From the NCBI GenBank assembly GCA_013400115.1, contig VXBP01004192.1, positions 1 to 64,000 of the forward strand: 64,000 nucleotides of DNA, in the 5' to 3' direction. The notes below the pieces were generated by a model. That model was not told the DNA's origin. It made no database searches and saw only the letters and a list, made by a program, of their open reading frames with translations. Positions 12,307-23,242 of this stretch are shown here, piece by piece (positions within the stretch are counted from its first letter, which is position 1; each line of letters begins with the position of its first letter). Both the position numbers and the translations under genes were made by a program. This DNA is from Rhinopomastus cyanomelas (lineage: Eukaryota > Chordata > Aves > Bucerotiformes > Rhinopomastidae).

Positions 12307-15300
12307 ATTCTGCATTTGGAGCTCTCAAAAGTTACCCTTACTGCAGCAGTGTTGCTTTGAGACAGAAATAGAAAAAACAGCCCTGATTACGCATTTTCTT
12401 CAATAAATAATGCAAAATGCCTCCAGAGTTCTGTGAGCAGAGAGTCAAGCCCAGGTCACTTAGGTAAGCACATCCCACCCACTCCAGACACACCAGAGAA
12501 ACAGCTCATCCAGCAAACAGCTGAACCCAAGTCTCTCAACTCTGCCTTACCACCACTAGTACCAGCACTCATAACTAATGCTTTGCAAAAAGAACTTACT
12601 CTGCAAGTCATTACAGAAGAGAAAAATGAGGGCATGTTTTGGAAAGCAGAGCACATCGACTCCACTAGGAGCACAGCTGATCACATCTCGGCTTTTACTA
12701 CTTCGTTTTACACACGTACACCTAGAAAGTGCCTTTGCCCTCTAGCAGAGTGAGAGGGAATTATAAATTTTGCCCATAAGAAGAGAGATTTTTTTTCAGA
12801 AGAAAGAGAAGAATTTACAAGCCAGTGACACATGAAGTTACAGCTGCTGCACTTCTATCCTTGTTTTTCCAACACTGTCAGGGCAGACCAAGGACTACTG
12901 CAGGATGTTTTCATGAGTCAGCGTGTTTCACAGCCCTGATGTGAAATGAAGCTCCACCTCTCTCCTACATCCCAATAGCCTTGAACAGCAGCAGGTGTGC
13001 AAGCTGACACCCCAGCGTGTCCCCAGAGCCCCTCATGCCAACCCAACAGCAGGTCCAAAGCACAAGGGCAGCAGTGTTTGCTCTGCTTCCCTCCTCACTG
13101 AAGGACACACACACACCCCCTTTCTCTGCTCAGATGGCAGGAAAGATATCTCACTGCTGGTGTGTTGATGGGAGAGACAAGAAAAGCAAGAGGCCAGTAC
13201 AGCAAAATGTCTATTTTTACTGACAACCTCTTCTTTATTAATCCCACCTCGAACACCAAGTGCTTTCCTATTCTGCCATTAGGAGAAACAGCCAAAGCAG
13301 AGAACAGGCAGCCTTCCAGCTGCTCCGTTTCAGCAACCACGGACTCCTTGCTAGGTATCCTCCAGACACACAGCGCGCGAAGTCTGTCTTAGCAGCACTC
13401 ATGGCACACAGGGAAAACGCTCCCGCCACATCACTGTGTGCAACAGTTTTAAAAAAGGGAAACAAGGCTTCCATTCATGGGGTTGGTGATACCATAGGAA
13501 GGGAACAAGTTTTGTTTGGTCAACCACCATCTAATTCTGTTCAAATTTCAAAATTCAACGAGCCCTTTTAACAACACTCAAGCCTTTTCAATAAGTCATG
13601 CTCAGGTTACTCATTTCCTCAATTTCACGGTAGAATCCTGAAGACCTCACTTTCTCTCAAAGGATTCTTTACAGCCTCAGCTGTTTTGGGTAGCAGCACG
13701 TAGTCCAAAATGTTGGAGAAGAATATTATGATATCAAAAATCAAATTTATTAAAAATCAGAATTTGAGATTATTTTTTTTTAGATGACACCACGAAACAA
13801 GTAAAATCCCTTGTTCTTTTCATATTCCAGCACCTTTAGATCTCCTTTTTGGGCAACACTGGTACCTCCACTGATCTGTGTTTTCAAATGCAAAATATTT
13901 ATTCCAAAATAATTTAGACACCCACAGTCCCAGCTAAGCAGATTTCTTTCCTCCCTTACACAGGCTTTTTTGTCTCTCAGGAATAGCAGATCACATCCGT
14001 GGGAATATCTGCCCAGGGTATGCTTTTTCCAAAGCACTAGAGATGAAATAGCCACATGTGTCATAGAAAACACAGCTGATATCACACTGTAGTACTAAAC
14101 CAACCTCTTATACTCTGTTTCTCACATGGCGCATCAGTTCAAGAGCTGAAGTACTCTGGAAGCAAAGCAGACAGCTGCTAACCCAGATCTGAAGCCTTGG
14201 ATGCACTATTTCAAGCTGGGACTTTAGATATGAACAAGTGACAACCACCTCTGAAAGGAGGAGACAAAATAATAGATACACTAAGGCATTTCTAGACTGT
14301 CCATCTGCTCACAGTGTGCAGAGCCCTGCAAAGGAGCTAAGTAACTATGGTGTCAATTTGCTACACAGCTCAATGTCCTGGCAGAGCCTTGAGAGAAGGC
14401 AGCATCCTATGATTCATGCTTCAGCATGCTAGTTCACAACTCATGGCCTTCAGGAAACAATTATTAGTGGTATTATTACTGGTATTCAGTGCAATCATGG
14501 CACTTCATGGTACACTGCAAGCAAGTACAACCATTTATTTATGTATTTAACGATAGAGAGCAAGTTTGAAGACAAGTGAAAAATTTTAGTTCCTATTTGC
14601 CTCACCTCCTAACAGACATTCTTGTTTTAAACAGCCTCCACCATTTGTCACAGGATTAGAGCCTTACATGCTTTATTTTAGAGAATACTACACTAAGTTA
14701 GCTGCGGCCCATTCAGCAAAACCACAAGAGCTTCACTTTTGTTCACATCTGCTGATGCAGCAACAGGTGTGGGGGCAGCATCCAGGCAGTATTATCTACT
14801 AGTACTTGCACAATCCATGTCTCTCCCAGAACCACAATAAGCCTCAATGCTTCTGCCAGCCTGGTGCGATGAGAAAACACATCTTTTTATAGACATGTTG
14901 TCTGAACAACCAAAACTCCCTGCTCTCAGAGGGATCTTCTGCTAGATGATTTTAAGCCAAGACTTACAAAACCGCGAGCTCGACTGAAAACACCTGTTAC
15001 GTGCCGTGCTGTGTAAGAACTTAGAAGCCACAGGAAAGTGCAGTATTCTCAGAATCGGTACAGCATCAAGACAGGACTTTAAGAGAAGAAACAAACATTC
15101 TCGAGATGGGCACCAAGGGATGCAAGTGTGAACAAACACTTCCCCAGCACTGTCCTAGCAAGCTCTGCTCTCTCACTCATTTAAACACGATTCAGTTATG
15201 AATTAGTTATTTCTTAATCACTGATTCAATTCCTCTGTAGAACCTCTGCCTTTTCACTGATAACCCACCAATAAGACAGTCTTGGCAAGACGGCTTCTAT

Positions 15301-17263
15301 CTCCACACTTTTCCTGCAGGAAGGAAAGCTTCCAAAAAAATAGGAGGTGTCCTGTGTCCGCTAGAAGCAAAGTCTGGAGTCTCAAGAATCAGCTGCCATC
15401 TCTGATTCATTGTAAGTCATCTCAGGAAAACCAACTTGAGCTTCACCCAGTCCTGCTCTCAAGACGTCCAAAAAGCCTTTCCTGTCCTTTCACCAGGAGA
15501 ACAGAATAAATCATCTCACAAAACAGCAACAATTGTTCTCTACTTTTTGGGAAATCATTTTCAGCTCCTCATTACTTACCTCAGTGTTCCAAGCTTTGAA
15601 GCTATTGGGGAACACTACGGTATGTGGGGGGAAGAACAAACAACAGAGTCAGCACTCGACAGACCTGCCACCTCTTGTGAACACAAGGCACGTCAACAAA
15701 TACGTGGAGAGGAAGGAAACGTAAGAATTCTCTCTTGTAAAGAGAAATACTTGCTCTAAAAAAGCAATACATCCTTGCCCCTCCAAAAGGCTAAGGAAAA
15801 GTTTCTACAGCTTTCTTCAGAACTGATGGGCCAAACATGTACTCACGCCATGATGCTGAGCCCACACCATATTGCTTTGGCAAAGCTAGCAGGATGTGCA
15901 AGAGGCTGCCCCTCCTGGGCAGGAACCTCTGTGCACCTGACACGGACAACACGTCTCTGACCTGATGCACCTTAAAGTCTCCTTCAAGATTCAGATCTGC
16001 CAAGGAAAAAAACAGCCATGTGACCAGAAAGTTCTCTCTACATGTTCCTAGAGATGCCCCAATCTGATATTCTGCACCAAGGTTTTCAAGGCAGGCAGTG
16101 GAAGAAGCAACTCCAGAGGACTTCAACTTCCAATAATCATGAGTTTTCTTTAAAGATCCGAGATACTTATTTATCATTGGTTGATCCTGTTGATCAGGTC
16201 CAAAACAAGATTAAAGAATTAATTTAGTTAATGTGTTAATGGGCCTAGATTAAAAAAAAAAACAACCAACCAGCCAAGGAAGGTTGAAAACCACATATAA
16301 AGTCACAAGCAAAAACAGAGTGATTGGATTTTTTTTTCCCCAAAGCAAGCAAGACATATTTAATTCACACAACGTAGAACCCCAACACAAGGACATACTG
16401 AAATGCATCACACATTTTTACATAACCGGGCCAGGCTGCTATCTCCACCCGCTCAGGGGGATGTATCCTCCAGCAGTTCTTTCCCTTGTAGAAATGCAAG
16501 GCCTGTCTTTCAGCCCATGCGTCCATTCCTCGGCGTCAACAGTTCCTTTAAGGCTAAGTTCTGTACTTACGTGCCTGTGTGTCTGAGCACATCCTCTACT
16601 CCAGTGCACCATCTTCCAGGAGCTGCAGATGGAATTCCTTTTCTCCATTTAAGCAGACATGGGGTTAGCTGATCTCTGAGGTTACAAACTCTCCCTCTCT
16701 CCTCCACTCACCACATTCCAAAGGTGAGAGGGCTGCTAGTGGCATCCTAGTCCAGCAACTCTATGCTTGATCTCTGAACAAACGCTCTCCCAACAGACAG
16801 AAAACTCCAAACTAGTAGCACTAGTTTTCCTTTCTTGCCACTTCACAAAAATGCATTTTCACAGAGGCACTGATTGGCTGGGCTGAAGCTAAGGAAGAGC
16901 TTTGAATTCAAAGCTGCTTATCAACAGTTGCCTTAACTCTCGATCCCTCAGGCTAAGACCTGCCCGATTCAAACTACAACATTACTGTTGAGGCTAGAGG
17001 ATCATTAAGGTGCCACCTCTCATCTCAAATAACACAGAAGGCTCCATCATCACTTCACATTAGAGTAGTACTGCATAACTGACCGGAACTTCTAAGATGC
17101 TGAAATTCAAGACAACTCACATCCAGTTCTACTGGAAATATTGACCTTTTCTCTCCTTGAAACCTCTACACAAAGGATTCTGCTTTGGAAACTCAGAACT
17201 GTCCCAAAACTAGAAACTGCTCTGTTTCTTCAGTGTTGACAAGAGCTCTTTCTCCAGTAAGGT
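12307..17263. other. Unassigned non-coding tract
   Basis: About 5 kb with no gene, CR1 or LTR that I can support. Several open frames of 60-130 codons exist on both strands but have no recognisable domain, and none is framed by convincing splice sites. A minus-strand segment with good splice consensus lies at about 16572-16632 (acceptor 'ccatctgcag', donor GTAAGTAC). It is open in one frame only and unassigned. Confidence 0.5.
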
Positions 17264-17336
17264 GAGCCTGCTCTGGCAGGGGGATTGGACTAGATGATCT
17301 TTCAAGGTCCCTTCCAATCCCTTATGATTCTATGAT
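17264..17336 (+). mobile_element. CR1 LINE 3' UTR remnant with octamer tail
   Basis: Only the final 70 bp are present ('ggattggactagatgatc', 'cccttccaatccc', tail 'ttatgattctatgatt'). The next element, a family-A LTR, is inserted a few bases beyond this tail. Confidence 0.9.
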
Positions 17337-17339
17337 TAA

Positions 17340-17344
17340 GCCTC
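17340..17344. repeat. 5-bp target-site duplication, left copy
   Basis: GCCTC immediately precedes the LTR that starts with TGTAGCGGG at 17345. The identical GCCTC follows the LTR end at 18596-18600. A 5-bp duplication is typical of class III (ERVL-like) elements. Confidence 0.8.
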
Positions 17345-17728
17345 TGTAGCGGGTTGGGGATTCTCCACCAGTTTTAGCAAGAAAGGTCTCGATAACATCT
17401 CGGACAAATTTGCCAGACAATGAATGGCTTAGGATACTGGATAAAAGTTTATTAACCTAGCTGTATACAGACAAAGAAAAGGAAACTCAACAGGAAAATA
17501 AAACAAATAAAAACCAGCAAGTTGGTGCACTCAAACTAGAAACTGAGTCACACATGCCATTACACTATCTGAGGAAAATACCATGGGAAGTTACTATCGT
17601 TTGGGCCTTGGGTCACGGCAGAGATCTGGGCAACAACAACAGCATGCAAACCGGAGACGAGTTCCACCACCCTCTCCCTTAACGCCCCAATTGCACCCCG
17701 GTGTGGGCGGCACGCATTCCAACAACAA

Positions 17729-18173
17729 NNNNNNNNNNNNNNNNNNNNNNNNNNNNNNNNNNNNNNNNNNNNNNNNNNNNNNNNNNNNNNNNNNNNNNNN
17801 NNNNNNNNNNNNNNNNNNNNNNNNNNNNNNNNNNNNNNNNNNNNNNNNNNNNNNNNNNNNNNNNNNNNNNNNNNNNNNNNNNNNNNNNNNNNNNNNNNNN
17901 NNNNNNNNNNNNNNNNNNNNNNNNNNNNNNNNNNNNNNNNNNNNNNNNNNNNNNNNNNNNNNNNNNNNNNNNNNNNNNNNNNNNNNNNNNNNNNNNNNNN
18001 NNNNNNNNNNNNNNNNNNNNNNNNNNNNNNNNNNNNNNNNNNNNNNNNNNNNNNNNNNNNNNNNNNNNNNNNNNNNNNNNNNNNNNNNNNNNNNNNNNNN
18101 NNNNNNNNNNNNNNNNNNNNNNNNNNNNNNNNNNNNNNNNNNNNNNNNNNNNNNNNNNNNNNNNNNNNNNNNN
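17729..18173. other. Assembly gap, 445 N
   Basis: A run of 445 N inside the LTR/CR1 nest. Predicted open frames that cross it are meaningless. Confidence 1.
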
Positions 18174-18352
18174 CACCACCTCCCTGGGCAGGCCATTCCA
18201 GTGGCCAATGACTCTCTCGGTGAAGAATTTTCTCCTCACCTCAAGCCTAAATTTCCCCTGGCGCAGCTTGAGGCTGTGTCCTCTTGTTCTGGTGCTGGCT
18301 GCCTGAGAGAAGAGAGCAACCTCCTCCTGGCCACAAGGTCCACAACCTCCTT
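18174..18352 (-). mobile_element. CR1 LINE fragment nested in LTR
   Basis: On the minus strand this reads as the C-terminal end of CR1 ORF2 ('RKFFTERVIGHWNGLPREVV'). It contains the conserved 'ctgcgccaggggaaattt' block and 'ctctcaggcagccagcac'. It abuts the N gap, so its 3' end is hidden. The complete family-A copy at 22397-23703 has no CR1 at the matching place, so this CR1 inserted into the LTR afterwards. Confidence 0.85.
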
Positions 18353-18600
18353 CCTGCTTCTTCTTTCTCCTTCTCTTCCTGACTTTCTCAAAGCAAACCA
18401 CCCGCTCTGCTTTTTCATAGGCTAACCCAACACGGACATCCAGAACAGGTCCAGGACCAAGTGACACCTTCCCCCAGGACAAGTCCCCTGTAGGGGAGGG
18501 GTCCTCCAAAACAAAACAACTCCTTTTTCTTTTCTTCTTCATGAAAGCAGAACTGCTGTACATTTGAAAACGCTAGCAATTTTCAAACTACAACAGCCTC

Positions 18601-19029
18601 CCATACACAAAGGTTTTCAACCCAACTTAACAGCACACTATCAAAAGACCTGCCAGTCATGAGGTTGTACAGACACCCCTATCTACTTTAGAAAGGCAGA
18701 CGTATGTTAACATTCACATTTTCCAGTAAGATTAGACCAGGTTACATTATCAACAGAAACCAGAAGGCATCATGTTGGAGAAGCAGTAATAACCTGGAAG
18801 GAGAGGGAGGGGAAGAAAGAGAGCACTATTATGACATCCAATATAGATGCCATAGGAACATAGGCAAGGGACAATGACCACAACTGGGAAAAGAGCATGT
18901 CACCCATAGCAACCTCCTCCCAAAACTGCAGCCAGATACCCAACATTTAGGGGATGGACAGCTCCTCAGAGGAACCACCACAGCACTTGGCTAGCAGGCT
19001 TAACCTCATCCTACCTAACTGCTGCAAAA
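18601..19029. other. Unassigned tract between LTR and SINE
   Basis: No recognisable element. It is an A-rich spacer between the right target duplication of the LTR and the tRNA/CR1 SINE. Confidence 0.5.
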
Positions 19030-19207
19030 ATCATTCACAGAAGGTTACAGGTTGGAAGGGACCTTGAAAGATCATCTAAGTCCAACACCCCGTGCTGGAG
19101 CAGGGTAAAGCCTACAGTACTGTCTCAAGATGTCCTACATGGGGCTTGAACTCATGACACCAGGAATACAGAGTCCTATGCTCTACCCACTGAGCCAACC
19201 ACGTGCC
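19030..19207 (-). mobile_element. tRNA-derived SINE with CR1-like tail
   Basis: Read on the minus strand, the 5' end (19207 downward) is tRNA-like. An A-box 'TGGCTCAGTGGGTAGAGCA' corresponds to plus-strand 19180-19198, an anticodon-arm-like GGACTCTGTATTCC follows, and a B-box-like GTTCAAGCCCC lies near 19143-19153. The closest tRNA I can name by eye is Lys-CTT. The 3' half is a CR1 3' UTR: 'ttggacttagatgatc' (one inserted base), 'aaggtcccttccaacc', ending in a degenerate 'tgtgaatgatt'. The build matches CR1-mobilised SINEs of passerines (the zebra finch family is described as tRNA-Ile-derived). Flanks share only TGCAA, a weak candidate target duplication. It is not a functional tRNA gene. Confidence 0.75.
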
Positions 19208-19368
19208 TTTGCAAGTTTTTGCTTATGAAGAGACCATACAAGAGCTAGACAAACCAGTTGGTTTGAAAATGCCCGATCACTGTTTCCAATACAGGGATGA
19301 CAATTCTCGTCACAGTAAAGAGACCAGAGATCAAGAGTGACTTCAACACAGTCATTTATGTGGCACAG

Positions 19369-20159
19369 TGTGCTGGGTTATGTGTTAGGACCCAGCAGAA
19401 GAACTTGTGTATCCCCCAAACCACTCCCCTCTACCCCACAGCAGGAGGGTCCTGGAGGACCATGGAATAAAAAGGCAGCAGGGGTGACTCAGGCAGTTCC
19501 AGCCAGTCGCGGAGGAGAGAAGACCCGCGGCTCCGGTGCCCTGACCTGCTGCCCAGCCCACCTGCCATTTCCTGCGCGCTACCCTCCAATTAAGCTTTTA
19601 TCGGCGGTTGCTGGTGGATCCAGAGGGGATCTGTCTCACATTTTGAGACCTTTTGTTTTGCCTTACACTGGTTTTGGGTGCGGTTCTGTTTTCCACAAGG
19701 GGGAGGTGGGCTGCCGCGGTCTGGGTGTGCAGTTGCCAGGCGAGCGCGAGCGGAGCGGGGTGCTGGCAGGTTCCGACAGCAGATCGCCCGGTGCCCGTGG
19801 GTCAAGGGCGCGCGACGGGCCCGCGCCATTCTTCCCTCCCTTCCTTTCCCATGCGGCCTGGTGCAGCTGTGAGAGCAGCCGGGTGCCAGCGCCTGTTGTT
19901 GCCGCGCCATAGCGAGAGCCCCCTAGTGCCTGGAGGCCAGAATTGCACCAAATTGCCTCCTGTACAGAGTTCTTCCCTTACACCATCTCCCTACATTGCT
20001 GTCGCTATTTTCTTTCCTCTTGAAAATTTACTTCGTTTTGAATAAAATTACAATTAATTGACATTTTCAAACTTGTTTGTATTCCCTTCCTATATTGGTG
20101 GGAGGGGAATCCAACAACCTGTTCTGGAGGGTTCCGCCTTTAACCCTCAAACCAGTACA
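19369..20159 (+). mobile_element. Family-B ERV solo LTR, CpG-rich
   Basis: It starts TGTGCTGGGTTATG and ends CAAACCAGTACA, about 791 bp. It has a TATA-like ATAAAAAGG near 19466, a very CpG-rich centre (about 19500-19920) and AATAAA at about 20040, the order expected of U3-R-U5 on the plus strand. Flanking 5-mers CACAG and CCCAG differ at one base and may be a decayed target duplication. The termini differ from family A. ORFs of up to 191 codons inside result from high GC and have no retroviral domain. The exact ERV family is not identified. Confidence 0.65.
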
Positions 20160-20164
20160 CCCAG

Positions 20165-21979
20165 CTATAGAGAAGCAATTAAAAGGCATACTAGATCAGC
20201 TCAAACAATTAAGAGATTTCTGTTTCTGATGAAGTCAATAGATTAAAAGGTTGAAAATTTAAAACGTGCACACTGAAGACAACTGTGTGTAGTTACCTAC
20301 ACGAGTGTTTTCCACTTGCCAAAGCATTCTCTTGTAAACAGTGGTGCAAGATGTTCAAATAACTATTGCTACGAGCTGAAACTGGCTTTGGCTCTGATCC
20401 TCCTACCTGAGCAAATGCACATTACTGTGGTCAAGTTAGTGGTATGTGCATGGGATAAACCACTTCAAAGAATTTAAACACCAGCCCAGGAGAAATTTCT
20501 ACGTGAAGAAATGAAGTGGAAGATGTTATTAACATATCTTTAACCCAAGGAACAGAAAGTGGGAACCAAAGCAGCAGGATGCTATAGTGGCTCAATACTA
20601 CTGCAGGCACTTTGCTCTGGCAGGGCACTTCAACAGCCACCCCACTGGTTCCACTGCTGCATTTCAAACGTTCATCCTAGCTAGGAAGGGACAAGATCAG
20701 CAAGAGCTTGTTGCTTTGTTAAGAGCCTAAGCAATAACAGAAACTACTGGATCATTTGGATGTTTTTCCAGTAAAGTCTCCTAAGAGACAGGTAGCGCTG
20801 AAAGTCACTGAAGATTAGATGTTCCGCTGCCTTGAGTGCAGAGGCTCACGAGCTCCCCAAACCACCCATTATTGTGTGCCAGCCCACAAAGGGATAAAGG
20901 GCTCAAAGATGGAAGGATGTAATTTGCCTTAGAGCCATAGATGGATGTCTTAACGAGGTGTGGTTTACCAATTAGTACATGTTCTGGAGTACTGCCTAAA
21001 GCGTGTGTGTAATTTCAGGCTATTCACAATTATTTCGCAAGAGCATACCCGCAGCAAGAAAAATTACATGTAAATGTCTTTTTGGTTCAATGCTCAGCCA
21101 TCAATTAAGCTTCGAATGGATGACGCAGTGCCTCCATGAAAAGCTCATACCCATGATTGCAGATAAGTCAGCATTTGCCCCTACAATCCCATGGCAAGTA
21201 CATTTCAGCTGATAAAACCCTTGATGGTCAGATTAGAATGAGTAGGGAAAAAGTTAACCAGCAGCTTAATACATGGGAACACAAGCAATAAAGCTAAATC
21301 AATTTAGGGCCAGTTTGGTTTAGAGTACCTGGACTGAAGAATTACCTCAGGTTTAGTCTCACTGACAATTCCAGACACTTACATTTCTGTTTGACACCAC
21401 AGTTCAATCCTCCCTCAAAATTAATTCAAAGTTACTTTTCACTTAGCAGCTCATTACAGAAAAATCATCCAGGGACTGGATGCTGCAGAACTGGACTGAA
21501 TCTCATTCAAGAAATGATTCCTCCAGGAAAAAGACGTTGAGGTTGCAAGACTAGTCTTGCCTAGAACAGCACAGGGACAGCCCTCTGTGTGCATACATTT
21601 AAAAGCTTCCTATTTTAAAATAAAGACTTAAAACTTGCAAGGAACTTTGCTCAGAAAGAAGTACCTTAACCACAAGTTTATGTTGAAGTGAATGAGTCTT
21701 AAGGGAAAGCATGAGTGGAGTCTGGCAGGCTTTCTAACATTGTATTTCTTCATCCTCCAAGTATTTCTGAGGCTTCATGGAAGAGGCACAGCACTCACTT
21801 CCAAGATATTCTTCTGGCTACAAGGGGAACACAAATGTAAAAAAAATGATCCTGAAAGTCTGCAGGCTCAAACACCCAAATCAAACACTCTATACAACTG
21901 CAGTGCTATTTTACCAAGCCGTGGGTCTCCCACTGCCTTTCTTCTGCTTCACTCTTGTTATCTCAAAAGGGAAATTCAC
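20165..21979. other. Unassigned non-coding tract
   Basis: No gene, CR1 or LTR recognised. A/T-rich with scattered short frames. Confidence 0.55.
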
Positions 21980-22050
21980 GGTGTCACAGAACACTAGGGA
22001 CTGAAAGGGACCTCAAGAGATTATCTAATCTAATCCTCACGCCAGGGAAG
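21980..22050 (-). mobile_element. CR1 LINE 3' UTR remnant
   Basis: On the plus strand 'ctgaaagggacctcaagag' and 'attatctaatctaatcc' are the reverse complement of the CR1 3' UTR ('ggattag..agataatctcttgaggtccc'). It is diverged and lacks a clear octamer tail. Confidence 0.65.
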
Positions 22051-22514
22051 GGAAAGGAAGCAAGGAAGATTGGATATAAGAAAATTCCTAATGACATCCA
22101 GATACCTTCCACGCTAGCATCCTCACAGAGAAGTTCTCATAGTCACGGATGGAGGGGGCAATAAGTAATGCAGCTTGTTAAGATGAAGGTACCTGTTTGC
22201 TTAAGTAGGTTTCGTTCACTTCCCAATTACCTAATGCATCACACCTAGAAGTGCCCAAGGCACCTAGAGATACCTCTAATTTTCTGTGTTTATTTTGGTA
22301 CCTCCATCTGTTTACATGAGTTAGTCTTATATTTACAGCTTTGTGTAACTGGTTACAACAAAGAAACTGCTTCTTCCCGGGTTTTTGGCACCATTTTGTG
22401 GTGGGTTCAAGACTACAATTAAAAAAAGAAAGGAAAAGAAAAAGTAGCTAGGTCTTGATGAGATCTCAGATAGAATTTGCCAGACAATGGGTAGCCTAGG
22501 GAAAATGAAAAGGG

Positions 22515-22520
22515 TTTATT
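22515..22520 (-). terminator. Poly(A) signal of family-A LTR
   Basis: AATAAA on the minus strand. It is conserved at the matching position in the other two 3' ends (17448-17453 and 4382-4387), each next to the 'gccagacaatg' block. It marks the end of the R region. Confidence 0.6.
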
Positions 22521-23224
22521 GGAATCTTTAACGATATACAGAAAGAAGAAAAAAGATTAAGCAAGTTAGTTCACACAAACCAGAAACTCCATCATCACAT
22601 ATTTCGAGAAAAATACAAGGGGAGATTACAACCCTATTGGTCTTTGGGTTTTCACATTAGAGACCGGGGGAAAGCATGTCAGTCATGCAGAGAGGCGTAC
22701 AACCACCCTCTCTCCTATCCATTCTGAGAGACCATCCAGGTCTTCCATGAGTCGCATACCGAGTCTGCAGATGCCGAACCCTCGGCCGTTCCAGATCAGC
22801 AAACTCTTCAGTTCTTCAATGTAGCTCGTCCAGCAAAACACTGATCAAACAGACCTGACTGATCCTCAGAGCCTGAACTGCACTCCTTGATGCAGTTCAC
22901 ATGCCTTCAAAAAAGAACCTAGTCTCCTTCCTTGCCCAAGGTCTCAGGATATTTGAATCCTTCTGCTTCTTTGAAAAAAAAAAGTTCAGCTAAGCACAAA
23001 GGAATTCTCAGATGCCTCTCCCAAGGCGTCTTCTCTCCCCAGTACTCGAGCATCCCCTGCTTTTCGCAGCGGCAGAAATGACAGTTTTTCTTCCTGCTGA
23101 TCAGTACCTCAAAGATGGCGGTGGTCACATGGCTGGCCACATGACAAGCTCAAGATGACACAGCCTGCATCAGCAGGGGCCTCTCTCATGCTGCAAACGT
23201 GACCAAGAGTTCTATTCCCCTCCC

Positions 23225-23242
23225 GTCTCTCTCTCTCTCTCT
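23225..23242. repeat. Short (CT)n microsatellite inside LTR
   Basis: A run of CT dinucleotides, interrupted once at its right end, within the GC-rich middle of the complete family-A LTR. It is likely to vary in length between individuals. Confidence 0.85.

Larger units (their letters stand above)
17345..18595 (-). mobile_element. Family-A ERV solo LTR with nested CR1 and gap
   Basis: On the plus strand it opens TGTAGCGGGTT (reverse of a CA 3' end) and closes TTCAAACTACAACA, so the minus-strand LTR starts TGTTGTAG. Both outer ends match the complete copy at 22397-23703. AATAAA is on the minus strand at 17448-17453. A run of N occupies 17729-18173 and a minus-strand CR1 piece follows directly. 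The U3 end (about 18440-18595) aligns with the 5' part of the LTR at 3289. No gag, pol or env frame is visible, so this is a solo LTR or a gap-collapsed element. The real length is unknown because of the gap. Confidence 0.8.

Noticed and set aside
17583..18563. Long open frames of 200-294 codons on both strands
   Set aside because: They run through 445 N and are open only because N cannot encode a stop.
19140..19207. Functional tRNA gene
   Set aside because: The cloverleaf is degraded, it is fused to a CR1 tail, and it has no terminator run of T; a SINE head fits better.
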